Source of the DNA: Akebia trifoliata
Lineage: Eukaryota; Streptophyta; Magnoliopsida; Ranunculales; Lardizabalaceae
NCBI GenBank assembly: GCA_017979445.1
Contig: CM030718.1
Coordinates: forward strand, 22,563,021-22,627,020
Direction: 5' to 3'
DNA: 64,000 nt
Numbering within the stretch: position 1 is the first letter of the stretch; every line of letters starts with the position of its first letter. This document shows positions 35,212 through 45,970 of this stretch, one piece after another. Position numbers and translations under genes: made by a program. The notes beneath the pieces are model-generated. The model was not told the origin of the DNA. It searched no databases and saw nothing but the letters and a program-made list of their open reading frames with translations.

Positions 35212-35342
35212 TGATGTCCGATCCAAGCGATCTGGATCGGATTTGATTGGATTTGTAGAACAAAATAAGAAATTGATCGAGAGATCGAACACAAAAAGAA
35301 TCGATCGAAAAACCTCAATTTTCAATTTAGGCGTTAAAGTTA

Positions 35343-35352
35343 GGGATTTTAT
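35343..35352 (-). promoter_or_regulatory. Possible TATA box of the ArfGAP gene
   Basis: TATTATAAAA on the minus strand, about 130 bp upstream of the ATG. It would give a 5' UTR of roughly 100 nt. Only motif evidence. Confidence 0.3.
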
Positions 35353-35435
35353 AATAAAAACAATCCAGAGAAACTCTCCTTATTATAGTGGAAGTGAGAG
35401 TATTTTAATTGGAAAAAAAAAGAGTCGTGATGCTG

Positions 35436-35582
35436 CACGCGGTTTAGAGTACTCCATTAGTACGCGGATGACGTGGGAAAGGCACATAACCATAGATCCT
35501 CATTTTTCCTTTTTGGGATACACAAGTGAAGATCTGCGGTTATGTCCTTACCACGTCATCCGCGTACAAAAACCGCGTAAAT
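35436..35582. mobile_element. MITE family D relative, in the ArfGAP promoter
   Basis: The left arm acgcggttt...gtacgcggatgacgtgg is answered by ccacgtcatccgcgtac...aaccgcgt. The core (ggcacataaccatagatcc / gatctgcggttatgtcc) is shared with the MITEs at 45971, 56182 and 56378. It begins about 225 bp upstream of the ArfGAP start codon. Confidence 0.75.
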
Positions 35583-35989
35583 TGATCATTATTCAAAAAA
35601 TAAAAATAAAAATCTCTCTTTTTTCTCAGAACGTTTACTTCCTCTTGGAGAAATCAAAACGGCCGACAAAGGCCAGTAAGTATTAAGCATTTGCCTGAAA
35701 TACCGTTATTTAAATTTAGTTATAACACACCAGTATTTAGTTATAACATTCCACCTTACTCTTTACATGAAGGATATGAAGGGCGTTTAATTCTAGAAGG
35801 ATTGGTGTGTTGTAAAAAGCTGGTGCATGATAAAATCTCTCTTTCCTTTTTTTCTTTTTTTGTTTTTTTTTTTCCAAGGATACATTTAAGGGAAAATTAC
35901 TTAAAAGACCCTAATGGAAGGGTTTCTTTTTAAGTTTTGCAAGATAATTTGATAAGAAATTTAGTAAATTTTTTCTTTCGTAATGATCA

Positions 35990-36176
35990 TTCTTTATGGG
36001 TGAACTCGTCACTTTTTTACTTACTGTCAAGTTCACCACTTTCTATTACTGTTGAACTCGACGCTTTTTATTTCGTGTCGAGCTCTCAATTATTATTGTT
36101 GAACTCACTATTATTTACTGTCGAGTTCACCACTTTTTAAATAAAAATTGGTGAACTCGACACTGGTAAAACTCAC
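35990..36176. repeat. Cluster of alternating GTGAACTCG / CGAGTTCAC repeats
   Basis: About 190 bp holds at least six copies of gtgaactcg(a)c or its reverse complement gtcgagttcac(c), spaced 20-35 bp apart. Outer ends are tgggtgaactcg (left) and aaactcaccca (right). It could fold into several alternative hairpins. No coding content. Confidence 0.65.
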
Positions 36177-36659
36177 CCATTTTCAATTTTTGAGTTTTTT
36201 CGACTAAAATACATGGAAAGATCGACTAAAAACTTGAGAGAACGACTTGTTTAGATGATTTCAACTCAAAAAAAATCATATTAAGAAAGAAAAAAAAAAG
36301 TACAAAAACTCTAATTTTTTACATACATCTTCAATATGTTTGAAAAACCCATTAAAATTGACTTCTTTTTCTTTCTTAAATCCTTTTCAACGGAATGGAA
36401 TCTCCAAAACTAGATTGAGATGTCAAAAATCAAAATTTTTTATGAAAACAATGAGATTGAATGGTTAGGGTATTCAGTCGTGAGAAATGTGGGAGATGAA
36501 GTCAAGAGACCATTCAGAAAGAACAAAAACAATAACTTAAGAATATTCAACCTAAAATCGTGGAAAAATGATTACAACCCTTGGAATACTCTCTTGTACT
36601 CTTCAACCAGATCCCCTGGCATAGAGCGAAAAAAAGAAGGCTCCAAAGAATTTTTTTTC
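36177..36659. other. Intergenic DNA, nothing recognised
   Basis: AT-rich; the open frame at 36420-36698 has no recognisable similarity. Confidence 0.35.
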
Positions 36660-38440
36660 TATCATGAAAACAAGTTTGACCCCCCAACTTTGCAATAAAA
36701 AACTAGGTTGAATTTGGCATCACCCAATTGAAATATTAGAAAAAGATACCAAAGAGATGAAGAGAGAGGACAATGCAATAAAAGATGGTCTAGAGACTCT
36801 CCATCAAATTTGCAAAGAAAATAGAAGATTGGCATCAAGAAGCCTCTTTTAATCAAATGATCAACGGTGGGGCATCAAGAAGCCAGATAAATAAGCACAC
36901 TTCTTATGGGGCCCTGGGGCCCCAAATGATCAAGGATGGGAAATGGTCCAATCCTTAGGAGGAATTAAGCAAGGTTGATGAAAAAGATTTGACAATAAGA
37001 TATTTACCTTTAATGCAAGTCCACTCCCACCCATTACTCTTTGTGAGATCCTAATTAGCCTGATCATGTTGGTTAGTCAAGTCTACGAGCTCTTAAATTT
37101 CCCAATCATTGAAATTTCTTCTAAAACTCAAGTCTTATAAGGTCTCACTCCCAATGTGGACCAAGAAATATGCAATATTCAAATTCTTCTTTGAAGATAG
37201 TCTATAAAGTCGTGGAAATTGGAGGCAAAGAGGTAAAGAGCCACACCACTAATCTTCCTAGAATCTAACACCATCCCTTTTCCCTACCCTAAATCTAACA
37301 TATTTCCTAAATTTCGGACCGACCCTCATAATGTATTTCCAAATGCTAAACCCAAAAGAAGATTTTACTTCTTTGCTCTCCTATCCATTTTTTTTCTCCG
37401 TACCTCACCCTAATCACTCTCTTCCGTAAACTTGATCTCTACTCCCCAAACTTCTATAATCATTTTCCTAATACCATTGAATTTATAACCTTAAACCCCT
37501 AATACCTAAGCCCATTTCTCCTTCAACCCACACACCACTTTCCACTTAACTTAGTGGATTTTCCTGACCCCGTTTATCACTCCACAAGAAATTTCTGATC
37601 AACTTTTTCAATCTCTCCTCCACACATAGAGATAGATAATAATGATAAGTGGTACACAAGGATACTCGATAGTGCGCTATTAATCAATGTTAGCTTTCCT
37701 TCATTGGATAAATAACTTGTTTTTCAAGAGCTAAGCATCTTCTACATCCTCTCAATCATTGAATCCCAAATATCCCTACATGTGTACGTTGTACAAATAG
37801 GAAATCTAGATAAGATGTTGGTAAGTGGTACATCTAGCACCCAAACATCGTAGCCCACCTAAAGACCTTAGAATACCCTCCAACCCCAAACAATTTGCTC
37901 TTTTGTAGGTTGATACGAAACTAGAGATCACCTTGAAACGACAAAACACTCCCCTTAAGAATCTCACCTGATCCACCGAAGTGTTCAAAAAGACTAATGT
38001 ATCATCAATAAATTGCAAATGAGACACTCTCAACCCATTATCCCTGACTAAGAATCTAGATAACTCTCCTAAGCTAGAAGCCCTTTTTGAGCATCTTTCC
38101 TAACACGTCAACCACAATTACAAATAATATAAGATATAACAAATCCCCTTGTCTCAACCCCAGAGAACTCTTAAAGAAGTCGGTTGAGCACATGTTAACT
38201 AGGATTGAAAATGAGGATGAAGTCACGCAATTCATAACTCATTCTATCCATTTTTCCCCAAAGCCCATGTGTTGTAACATATACTTTAGAAAACCCCAAT
38301 TCACATGGTTACATGCTTTGTGCAAATCAATTTTACAAATTAGACCAGACTCGTCTACTCTCCTTCTAGACTCAATGTGTTCATTAGCAATCAAAACTCC
38401 ATCATAACCTTCTTTTGACTAATGCATATTTTTCTTGACC
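36660..38440 (-). pseudogene. L1-type LINE reverse transcriptase relic
   Basis: On the minus strand, about 38400-38100 reads GVLIANEHIESRRR ... ICKIDLHKACNHVNWGFLKY ... MGFGEKWIE ... SSLGLRQGDLLYLILFVIV. This matches plant L1 RT blocks, with the GLRQGDPLSP motif altered. The next block, 38033-37980, reads VSHLQFIDDTLVFL, the FADD box with Ala changed to Ile. The 3' part at 36856-36740 reads CKFDGESLDHLLLHCPLSSSLW, the zf-RVT zinc-binding region. Internal stops show it is dead. The endonuclease end is missing. Confidence 0.82.
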
Positions 38441-38576
38441 AAATAAATTATGAATCACTTCCTTCAACTTATTTGCCAATACCTTTGTGATACTTTTATA
38501 AGTTGATCTCACTGGATTAATTCACTTGCAATCCGCAATATCCTTAAATCAATTTTATGTAATATTATACATATAT

Positions 38577-38746
38577 GGGTCAGGTTCAAGAGCAAAGTTG
38601 TGGGAAAAAGTTTCAGAATAAACTGATTTTTTACAATGATGGTCTCCTCACCATAAATATCATCCTCACAAAAAATCAACCCATTTCAAAACTTTTTAAC
38701 CATATATGACAAAATTTTATCTATAATTTTGACTATCTAACGCTAT
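38577..38746. mobile_element. Degenerate copy of the fold-back MITE at 6633
   Basis: It starts GGGTCAGGTTCAAGAGC after atatat and contains 'gatggtctcctcaccataaa...tcatcctcacaaaaaatcaa', the same hairpin arms as 6633-6986. It ends near taacgctat, reversed ATAGCGTTA. It represents one hairpin unit rather than two. Confidence 0.65.
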
Positions 38747-39155
38747 TATATGTATAACAATTTCAAAATGTAGGAAAACCTTAAATCATTTAAAAATGAC
38801 AAAATGGGTTACCCACATACCCATCAAATAGAAACTAGCAATTCTGATTATCATCGGTTCTATTCCATTTTAGACCCAAATCTAATTGGTTTCAATAATA
38901 AGGGAATCGAAACCAGATTTTTTTTTATTTTAGTTTTGATTGCACCCAACTTGATTAGATGATTTTAAACCAATAAATAATTATTATTTTTTCTTAAAGT
39001 AAGGCAAATCTATCACCCAAATGCCACGTGGGGGGACAACTTGAACTTTTTTTTCCACTTACCTAAAAGTCAGAGCGATTGTGATGACTATGAGAAGTCA
39101 TGGAGGGAGGTCATTAGGGCAAAGATAAAAAAGTTCAAAAAATAACGAAATAAAA

Positions 39156-39227
39156 AGGGCCCAACCGGGTTCGAACCGGTGACCTCTTGATCTGCAGTCA
39201 AATGCTCTACCACTGAGCTATGGACCC
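39156..39227 (-). tRNA. tRNA-Cys (GCA)
   Basis: The minus strand folds as a 72-nt cloverleaf. The acceptor stem GGGTCCA pairs with TGGGCCC. The D-arm contains TAGCTCAGTGGTAGAGC (A box). The anticodon loop CTGCAGA gives anticodon GCA. The T-arm CCGGTTCGAACCCGG carries the B box GGTTCGAACCC. The discriminator is U73, the identity base of tRNA-Cys. No intron and no encoded CCA. A T-run follows about 65-75 bp upstream only. All stems are intact, so this is likely a functional nuclear gene. Confidence 0.95.
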
Positions 39228-39703
39228 ATTTTGCAACATTAGAGAATCTTTTTTTATTTATTACACTGTACGAAATACTTAAACTACATAACATTTGAAA
39301 TACACTCATGTGCTTCCAAATTTGAAGGCATGCCCCTTACCCTCGGTCTTTTCTTATAAATTATGTAAAAATAATCAAAATACCCTCATCTTCAACCTAT
39401 AATAAAATAAAAAAAACTTTATTTTTCTACTCAAAAGTCAAAACCCATTATTTTCAAGCTCTTGTACCTTGGATAAATTATTGAGATTAGTAACTCAATA
39501 ATGACCGGAATTGAAACCAAGTTGTAGAAATTCTTGATTTTTCTATTCCAAGTTCCAACATCTTCTACTTAAAAAATCACATTTTGTTCGTGAGGTTTGA
39601 AGGGTGAAGAGAATCGGATGAAAAGTTTTATCAAGAAAACGAAGATGACTAACTACAATAAGAAATGATATTTTAGTCAAAAAGTAAAATAAATTTAAAA
39701 TAT

Positions 39704-40075
39704 CACTACACAAGATTATGTCGATTCTTCTTATTTTTATAATTGAAAAAGAGAGAAAAACAAGAAAGAGAAAGTGCATTATTTTATCCTTATAAAATTA
39801 AAATTAAAATAATTTAGTAAATGTAATAGACAATGTGAAAAAGCCCAAATTTGATGGCTGGACCAAGGGGTCGAATTGACGTCGAATTTCTCATTGTCAA
39901 ATTTTATTTTTCGACAGGTCGAAATTGTCAAATTAATGAAGGATGGGAGAAATTTGACAACTCTAAGCCGTCAAATTTGGGAACATCAAGAATTTCAACA
40001 GTCTTAAACCATCAAAATTCAGTTTCTAAAATTCGTGGGTCTTGGCCCGTCAAAATTTTCAGTTTTCACGTAGTG
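39704..40075. mobile_element. Possible non-autonomous CACTA-like element
   Basis: The left end CACTACACAAGATTATG and the reversed right end CACTACGTGAAAACTGA begin with CACTA. The right half holds about eight copies of a (G)TCAAATTT motif in both orientations between 39890 and 40065, like the subterminal transposase-binding repeats of CACTA elements. The flanking 3-bp sequences do not match, so the left border is doubtful. Confidence 0.45.
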
Positions 40076-40618
40076 ATAAAAGGGTTTAAAGTGGATGTAA
40101 TGCCTATCATACACATGTCAACTTTGATCGAGATCCTCAACTCTGTATCTAGCGATGGGAGCATCAAGCGAGTAGATCTTTTGTAGCACATTTTTTGTGT
40201 AGCTTCCTATAGTGTTTATCGATGCAGACCAGATCATCCTAATAGCGACATTCATTCGTTTGTATTTGGGAATTCAATATAATTGTCCATTTTCAAATGC
40301 TTGATCAGAGACCCCAAAAATATTTTTTTAAACCAAAAATCCAAGAGGACGAAGTTGTTATTTTATTTTTATCAATGTGGTGTTCTATGGATTGTAGAAA
40401 AAGTGTAACAAGGAGCTACAAGAAGAAAACACCACAAAGGATCCCTCCCAAGCATCGAAGGGGAATATCTATATCCCAACCCCATAAGTATAGGCAGGCA
40501 TAGAGCCATGGATAGTTGGGTCTTTGAAAAATAGAATGACAAAGATCTCATTAGAAAAGGGATCCGACAAATCCCTGAATTTGCGATGACTGCTAAGCAA
40601 ACTGCCCATTAGAGCTAG

Positions 40619-40822
40619 GAATCCAAATCCTAGGCACCCAGCATGGAGGAATGAAACCCTCCTCCCACACCTCAATACATGACGTGTTAGTCATATTTCA
40701 AGGAAATTTTGAAAAAGAGATATTTTAAGCTTTAATTCCTTGAAATGTGACTAACAGGGCATGTATTGAGGTGTGGGAGGAGGGTTTTATTCTTCCACCC
40801 TAGGTCCATACAATTTGGATTT
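40619..40822. mobile_element. Fold-back MITE with about 85-bp arms
   Basis: The left arm (aatccaaatcctagg ... aaaccctcctcccacacctc ... tttcaaggaa) is repeated in reverse on the right, with about 85 percent identity by eye. It is flanked by TTAGAGCTAG (40609-40618) and TTAGAGTTAG (40823-40832), a 9-10-bp duplication with one mismatch, as for Mutator-like elements. No coding content. Confidence 0.85.
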
Positions 40823-40832
40823 TTAGAGTTAG

Positions 40833-42390
40833 CATGCAACTCCCATACATGACCAAAGAGAGTTGCCTACTAGAGCAAAACCTTAGGTACATGACTAGAA
40901 AGAGTGCTATTAGCTGAAGCATGTCTCACAAAAATAAAAGGTACCAACTCCTATTTTATATATAGTCCTGTTATATAATAGTATAAATGGTTTATTAGAT
41001 TCAACTTAAACAAAAAAAAAAACAAAACAATTCTAATTTTTGTATCTTAGGTAAACTGAGTTTTTGGAAATTTTATGGGCATTTTTCTGTCTTGTATGCT
41101 AAATTTATCAATTCCTAAGGTATAATTTCATGTGGGAATTGAATAAAAACTCCCTTGAGTGTGTGTGCGTGTATATGTGTCAAATATTTAATTATCTACT
41201 TTAGTTATTTAAGTGAGAGAAAATGTGTTATTGTACTAGGAAGGGAAGATATTGTATTAGTGTATATTTAGGGGTTTTGAGGTATATTTTGCACTTTGCA
41301 CTTACGCATTGTTACGAGGAATTTGAAGTATATTCTAGTTGATTATTGAAACATTCGTCAAATAGTTTAATCATGCTAATTGGTCAAAGGAATTTGACCA
41401 TGGGTAAAAATTTTCTACCATACTAAAATGAGTCGGACACTGATCAAGGGAAGGGATGAAACCTTTCAAATATGGTTGTTAGATTAAACAAATCTTGACT
41501 ATCATGGCTAATTGTTTGGATAATCGTATTTGGCTGTATAAAGGGGATTCATAAGCACATATAATTCCCTTCCTCTTATCATCCCTTCGTGGTACTTGAT
41601 CTCATTGAGCTATCTAGGAAATTCTTTATTTCTACTAAATGACGATGATTTGTAATTTAAAGATTGGGCTCACTATGTCTTAGAAAAATTTTTGTTAGTG
41701 TGTTCATGCCAACTAAAGTTCACGATTGAATATAGGGAGTAAATAACATCTTAAAGATAATGATTTCATGCCTTGAGTCCAACATCAATTGTCAATTTGG
41801 AATTAATTTTTAGATTTTGGACATCAATCTTCCTATAATTTTAAGACGTTCTCAGTTACTTTAATGGATTTGAATTTGAAAATCATGGTCCAAGACTTTG
41901 TCACATTGAACGCTTCGACAACAATAATTTTCTAAGATGGTGACACAAAATGCTTTTCTTCCTGTTAACAAATCTTGAAATTTCCAATATTCTAAACACT
42001 CCCATGCACGATGAAATAAAAAAATAAAACAACGATACCTAATTTTGAACAAAAGGTGCCAACACCAAAACTTTCTAGTAAACGGAATTTTAGATTATAA
42101 AATGATAGTAAAAAATCGATCCTCAATCAAATTCACCAGATCAATATAATACCGATCAAATGACCCAAGGAGATATGAAAACCTACTCTTTTTTCCACAA
42201 TCAATTCTATTACCCATAAATATATCAAGCATTAAAAAAGCAATAACTTGTAAGGAATTTTATCAGTACTACCTCTATGGAGGAATTATGTCTTTGAGAC
42301 AAGAAGAATGAGTAATCCAAATTAACTTGGATGATTATTATATGTCGTGGATGTTTTTACGTCTAAACCAAAATGAAAATATAATAATCA
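40833..42390. other. Intergenic DNA, nothing recognised
   Basis: AT-rich with a GT-rich patch at about 41159-41180. No supported gene. Confidence 0.4.
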
Positions 42391-42391
42391 A

Positions 42392-42480
42392 CTTAGACCT
42401 AATTTGGTGGTTCAACACATTGTGAAACAACTTTAAAGGTCGTGGGTTCAAGTTCAGCTTACCCATTTAAAAAAAAAGGT
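42392..42480 (+). repeat. tRNA-like SINE copy
   Basis: cttagacctaatttggtgg...cacattgtgaaacaac...ggtcgtgggttcaagttcagcttaccc, ending in an A-run. It contains a B box (gggttcaagtt) and a weak A box. It matches, base for base in most places, the element interrupted by a LINE at 59384-60150. Confidence 0.6.
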
Positions 42481-42547
42481 AAATTACCATTTTGTAAGTC
42501 GAACATGAAGAAATTCCAATTCCAATTAACTATTCATTTTAGAGTCA

Positions 42548-42724
42548 CGATAATCAAAAACCTCAATTTACACACCCCCATCATAAAATTGTAGATCATT
42601 CGCCTCGGGATACACAAGAAATGATTAATGTTTTGTGTATCCTAAGGCAAATGATCTACAATTCTGTGATGGGGGATGTAGAGGGGCGTATGTCAGATAG
42701 GGGTGTCAGAAAATCATTATTCTT
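42548..42724. mobile_element. MITE family C, copy 2
   Basis: The hairpin core ttgtagatcattcgcctcgg gatacacaag is answered by ttgtgtatcctaaggcaaat gatctacaa. The right end gtcagaaaatcattatt is the reverse of the aataatgattttctgac end of copy 1 (22639). Confidence 0.75.
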
Positions 42725-43016
42725 GATTTTAATTCTCAAAACGTGAACATTAAGATGGCAGGTTTTTTAAGTGACCACCTCTTAGGTTTAAAGTGACAAT
42801 TTTGCTGATATTTTTTTTTCAAGGTGTCAATCTCGTTGAGTTATATAGTGACAATCGCACTAAAAATAAAGAACCTACAAGATAGCCACTTGAAACCTAC
42901 AAGATTATCACATTAACTTGCGAGATTCGTCACTTGAAAATGTTTTGAGAATTAAAATAAATAGTGAACTAGAATTGAAATTTTGTTAAAAGTTGGATCA
43001 CGTTTTGAGAAATTTC
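42725..43016. mobile_element. MITE family B, copy 2
   Basis: The left end gattttaattctcaaaacgt is answered by the right end gttttgagaattaaaat. The right arm (gaaattttgttaaaagttgg, tcacgttttgagaaatttc) matches 13867-14266. It fills the gap between two family C copies. Confidence 0.65.
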
Positions 43017-43029
43017 TCAATTAAAAAAA

Positions 43030-43203
43030 GTGTAATGATTTTCTAATTCCCCTCTTTGACACACCTCTCATCACAGAACCGCAAATCATTTGCTTGGGGA
43101 TATGCATAATCATTTCTTGTGTATCCCGACGCAAACGATTTACGGTCCTGTGATAGGGGGTGTAGGTGGGCGTTTTGTGAGACGGGGAGTCATATTATCT
43201 ATG
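43030..43203. mobile_element. MITE family C, copy 3
   Basis: The left end gtaatgattttctaattccc and the reversed right end gataatatgactccccgtc flank the core cacagaaccgcaaatcattt / aaacgatttacggtcctgtg. It holds the same cgggatacac-type loop arms as copies 1 and 2. Confidence 0.75.
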
Positions 43204-43393
43204 TTTTCTTCTCTAGAGAGAACTCATGATTAAAGAAAAAAAAAAAGTTTATTAAACTCAAGAAGTCATGAGAATTACTAACTTATCCATTGAGAATAAA
43301 AAGCTCAATTCTTGAACCATTCATCCACAAATCCTACAACACAAATTAGAAGAACAACAACTAGAAGAGCAAGAAGAAGAAGAAGAAGTGATC

Positions 43394-43645
43394 TCATTCG
43401 ACAAGCGCAATATTTATCGATTTCTTATCACCAATTTCTTTGAGCACTGGGTCTGGAGACTCCTTACATGGAGGAGTGGGGACATGAATCTCCATTGGTG
43501 GTTGAATGATGAGGTTTGAAACTGGAACCTTGTTTTCTCCATTATCGAACAGTACTGGGGCTTCAATGCTTGAGAGATCACCTTCAGGAAACATGAACAC
43601 AGTTTGTGAGGCCTTCCTTTGATGACGATTAACCCTTTGAGACAT
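43394..43645 (-). CDS. Small conserved-looking plant protein, function unknown (83 aa)
   Basis: A complete frame from ATG at 43643-43645 to TGA at 43394-43396. The N-terminus MSQRVNRHQRKASQTVFMFP is basic and resembles the start of small uncharacterised plant proteins I have seen (a xRVxRHxRRxSQSVF-type motif), but I cannot name the family. The rest is Pro-rich and acidic (IIQPPMEIHVPTPP, then KESPDPVLKEIGDKK). There is no signal peptide or membrane segment. The upstream in-frame codons MFPK begin with GTG, so this ATG is the start. A canonical TATA box lies about 85 bp upstream (43726-43735), which makes a real transcription unit more likely. A CTT-repeat stretch follows the stop. Confidence 0.65.
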   Translation of the reverse strand: MSQRVNRHQRKASQTVFMFPEGDLSSIEAPVLFDNGENKVPVSNLIIQPPMEIHVPTPPCKESPDPVLKEIGDKKSINIALVE

Positions 43646-43725
43646 CTTTGGAAACACAAGAGAGGGAATTACACTCCAAAGAAAGAAGAGAAGACGATAT
43701 AATAAGATTGAAGTTAGTGAGATTG

Positions 43726-43735
43726 GTTTTATATA
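43726..43735 (-). promoter_or_regulatory. TATA box of the 83-aa gene
   Basis: CTATATAAAA on the minus strand, 81-90 bp upstream of the ATG. This predicts transcription start near 43700 and a 5' UTR of about 55 nt. Confidence 0.6.
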
Positions 43736-43881
43736 GGAAGTTTGAGAGTGGATATTGTTGTAGATTTGACATTAATGGGCAGAGAACGTGGAGGAAAATG
43801 CAATCATTGAAAAATAATAAATGGGATAAGAAATTGGTACTTGTTTATGTAATAATAACTAAAATACCCCCAGACCTATGA

Positions 43882-44649
43882 CTGCTCACTTGCTTTTCCT
43901 ACTTCATTAAAATTTGAAGAAACCATTTTGTTACAAGACTCATGGAATTTTGAAATTATTTCACATCCTTACATTTTCGTCAAAATTTGATATTGCTCTA
44001 CGTATAATTCAATGTAGAGGGTACTTTCAAAATTTTGAATCGGACTGCCTGTTTTAAAGTTTTTTTTTACCCTTAAATGAGGATTTAGTGGTTAACAAAT
44101 TGAGATTGTAAAACTGTTAAATGACCAGAGAAAAAAATTATTAATATTCTAAAAATTTATACGACATGTGACTTTTAATCTATGTTATTTGTTAAATGAT
44201 AGAGAATAATAGAGAATTTTGGGATACAAATTGAAACGTTATTCAAGATACAAAAGAGAATGAATTGGAGATAGCAAAAGTCCAACGATTCCACACAAGG
44301 TAGCTTGAGATCATCCCAAAATAAAAAGTAGTACATCCCTGACCACCGGCTAAAGAAGATCGTATGTAATGCAATTCTGACATAGAAGAATTAACTTCTT
44401 TGTGAATGAAAGATTCAAACATAGATATGCATTAAGTAACACCAGCGAGAAACTTGTAACATGAAATTGTATTTCCTACAAGCCAAAAATGAAAGACAAG
44501 TAAATTCAACTCATTATAAAGGAGAGGACATTGAAAGCAAAATATGCTTCTCAAAATTTATTTTATATGCATTTTTTAAAAAGGTTATACGAGTAAAAGC
44601 AAATGCAGACCAACTACAATCTAAGGTATTAAACACCCCTTTTATCATG
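43882..44649. other. Intergenic DNA, nothing recognised
   Basis: AT-rich; no supported gene. Confidence 0.35.
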
Positions 44650-45060
44650 ACTCGGGATGTTACATAGCTCGTTGGGCACATTATTCTTATCAAGCACTAT
44701 ACAATCCCAGAAATAGTCATAGAAACAAAGAAATCAACAGCTCTATTAGCCTCCTGAAAAATATGAGTGAATCTTATATCTTCTAAGCTGACCTAAAGCC
44801 TTTTTGATGTTGATGACAAGGTATTCCATTTCCCAAGAGGTTATATTTTCCATTGATGATTTGGATAGAAATTTTAGAATCAACATTTTTCACTATGTTT
44901 GAGTTATTAATTGACTTAATCATTGAAATGAAAAAAAAAAATAAAAAATCTATTATACAAAATAGGATTTCTGTCCCAGTCATAAACATAATCTACGGTG
45001 TAGATCTATTTGGCAAGATCCTAAAATGGATATTGTTTCCCATTCAAAAAAAAAAACCTA
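44650..45060 (-). pseudogene. Possible LINE-borne RNase H (RVT_3) relic
   Basis: The minus strand reads KNVDSKISIQIINGKYN (about 44900-44850), then HSYFSGG/FQEANRAVDFFVS across a frame shift near 44760-44700. This parallels the VxxDSxxxxxxI...IxREANRxADxLA pattern of the RNase H-like domain found in plant LINE-derived proteins. The match is short and frame-broken. Confidence 0.35.
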
Positions 45061-45961
45061 CCTAAAACCACCCCACACCTTTATTTCTATTAAATCATCC
45101 ACTCCATTTTTGAAATCTAAAACTATTTTTTAAAATTGATCACATGAAAATTGTCGAAGGAAGAAAATGTCTTATTCTCTCTCTCATTTTATTTTTATTT
45201 GGAGAAGAGGAGGGTTGTGATTTTTATTTGTGAGTGTGATTTTTTTTATAATTGTCAGAGATATTTGCTTCTTAAGCATACGTGTAATAATTGGTTATTT
45301 TTAATAATAATTTCTCTTTTTTTGATAAGATTTTTTCAACATTAACCATTGTTTTGAAATATTTATGAAAAGGGTAACTCTTAAACTTGGTTAAAGATAA
45401 GAAAAAAAACTTTTTTTTTTTTTTTTTTACGTCTATTTAAATTTTTGTTTACTATTATTCCATTAAATCTAATAGGGTTGTGTCTTTTTAATGTGCAAGT
45501 GTGGTGTTATATTACCAAAAAGAGTGGTATTTTTGTAGTTTTATAGAAAGGCATGGCGGTTTTGGTGTACAGAAGAAACGAGTTGGTGCTCTCGTGAAGA
45601 GAATTGTAAAATGGCGTGGGTATTCATGCAACGTTAAAGAGGACATTAAATGTGGGTAAGATCGTGCGGTCTACGTGTATTGGATCCTTTATTATTGTCC
45701 TTATCTTCGTATATGGTTAGGTACACCTCCCTCACACCGCTTTTTCCGTTACCGTATATCCTACATTTCAGTTCCACGAGCCTAGCCTTCCAAGATACTA
45801 CTTTCCCACGTGTTGCAGATCACGAGGAAGGGAAAATAAATGCAATTTATTGATTCATCACGAATGATTCAGTGCTTACGAAGTAATATATTGTTTTGCT
45901 CACCTAATTAATTGAGGAGAGAGATCAATAATGTGATTGGGAAAGTAACTCTTACCACATT
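45061..45961. other. Intergenic DNA, nothing recognised
   Basis: AT-rich with a T-run at 45411-45428. No supported gene. Confidence 0.35.
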
Positions 45962-45970
45962 ATGATGAAT

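Noticed and set aside
35209..35325. 38-codon N-terminal extension of the ArfGAP frame
   Set aside because: The extension begins with a TTG codon, contains no ATG, and precedes the conserved [10 protein letters not shown] start; it is 5' UTR.
35243..35686. 147-codon plus-strand frame upstream of the ArfGAP gene
   Set aside because: It runs through the ArfGAP 5' UTR and the palindromic MITE at 35436-35582; composition is not protein-like.
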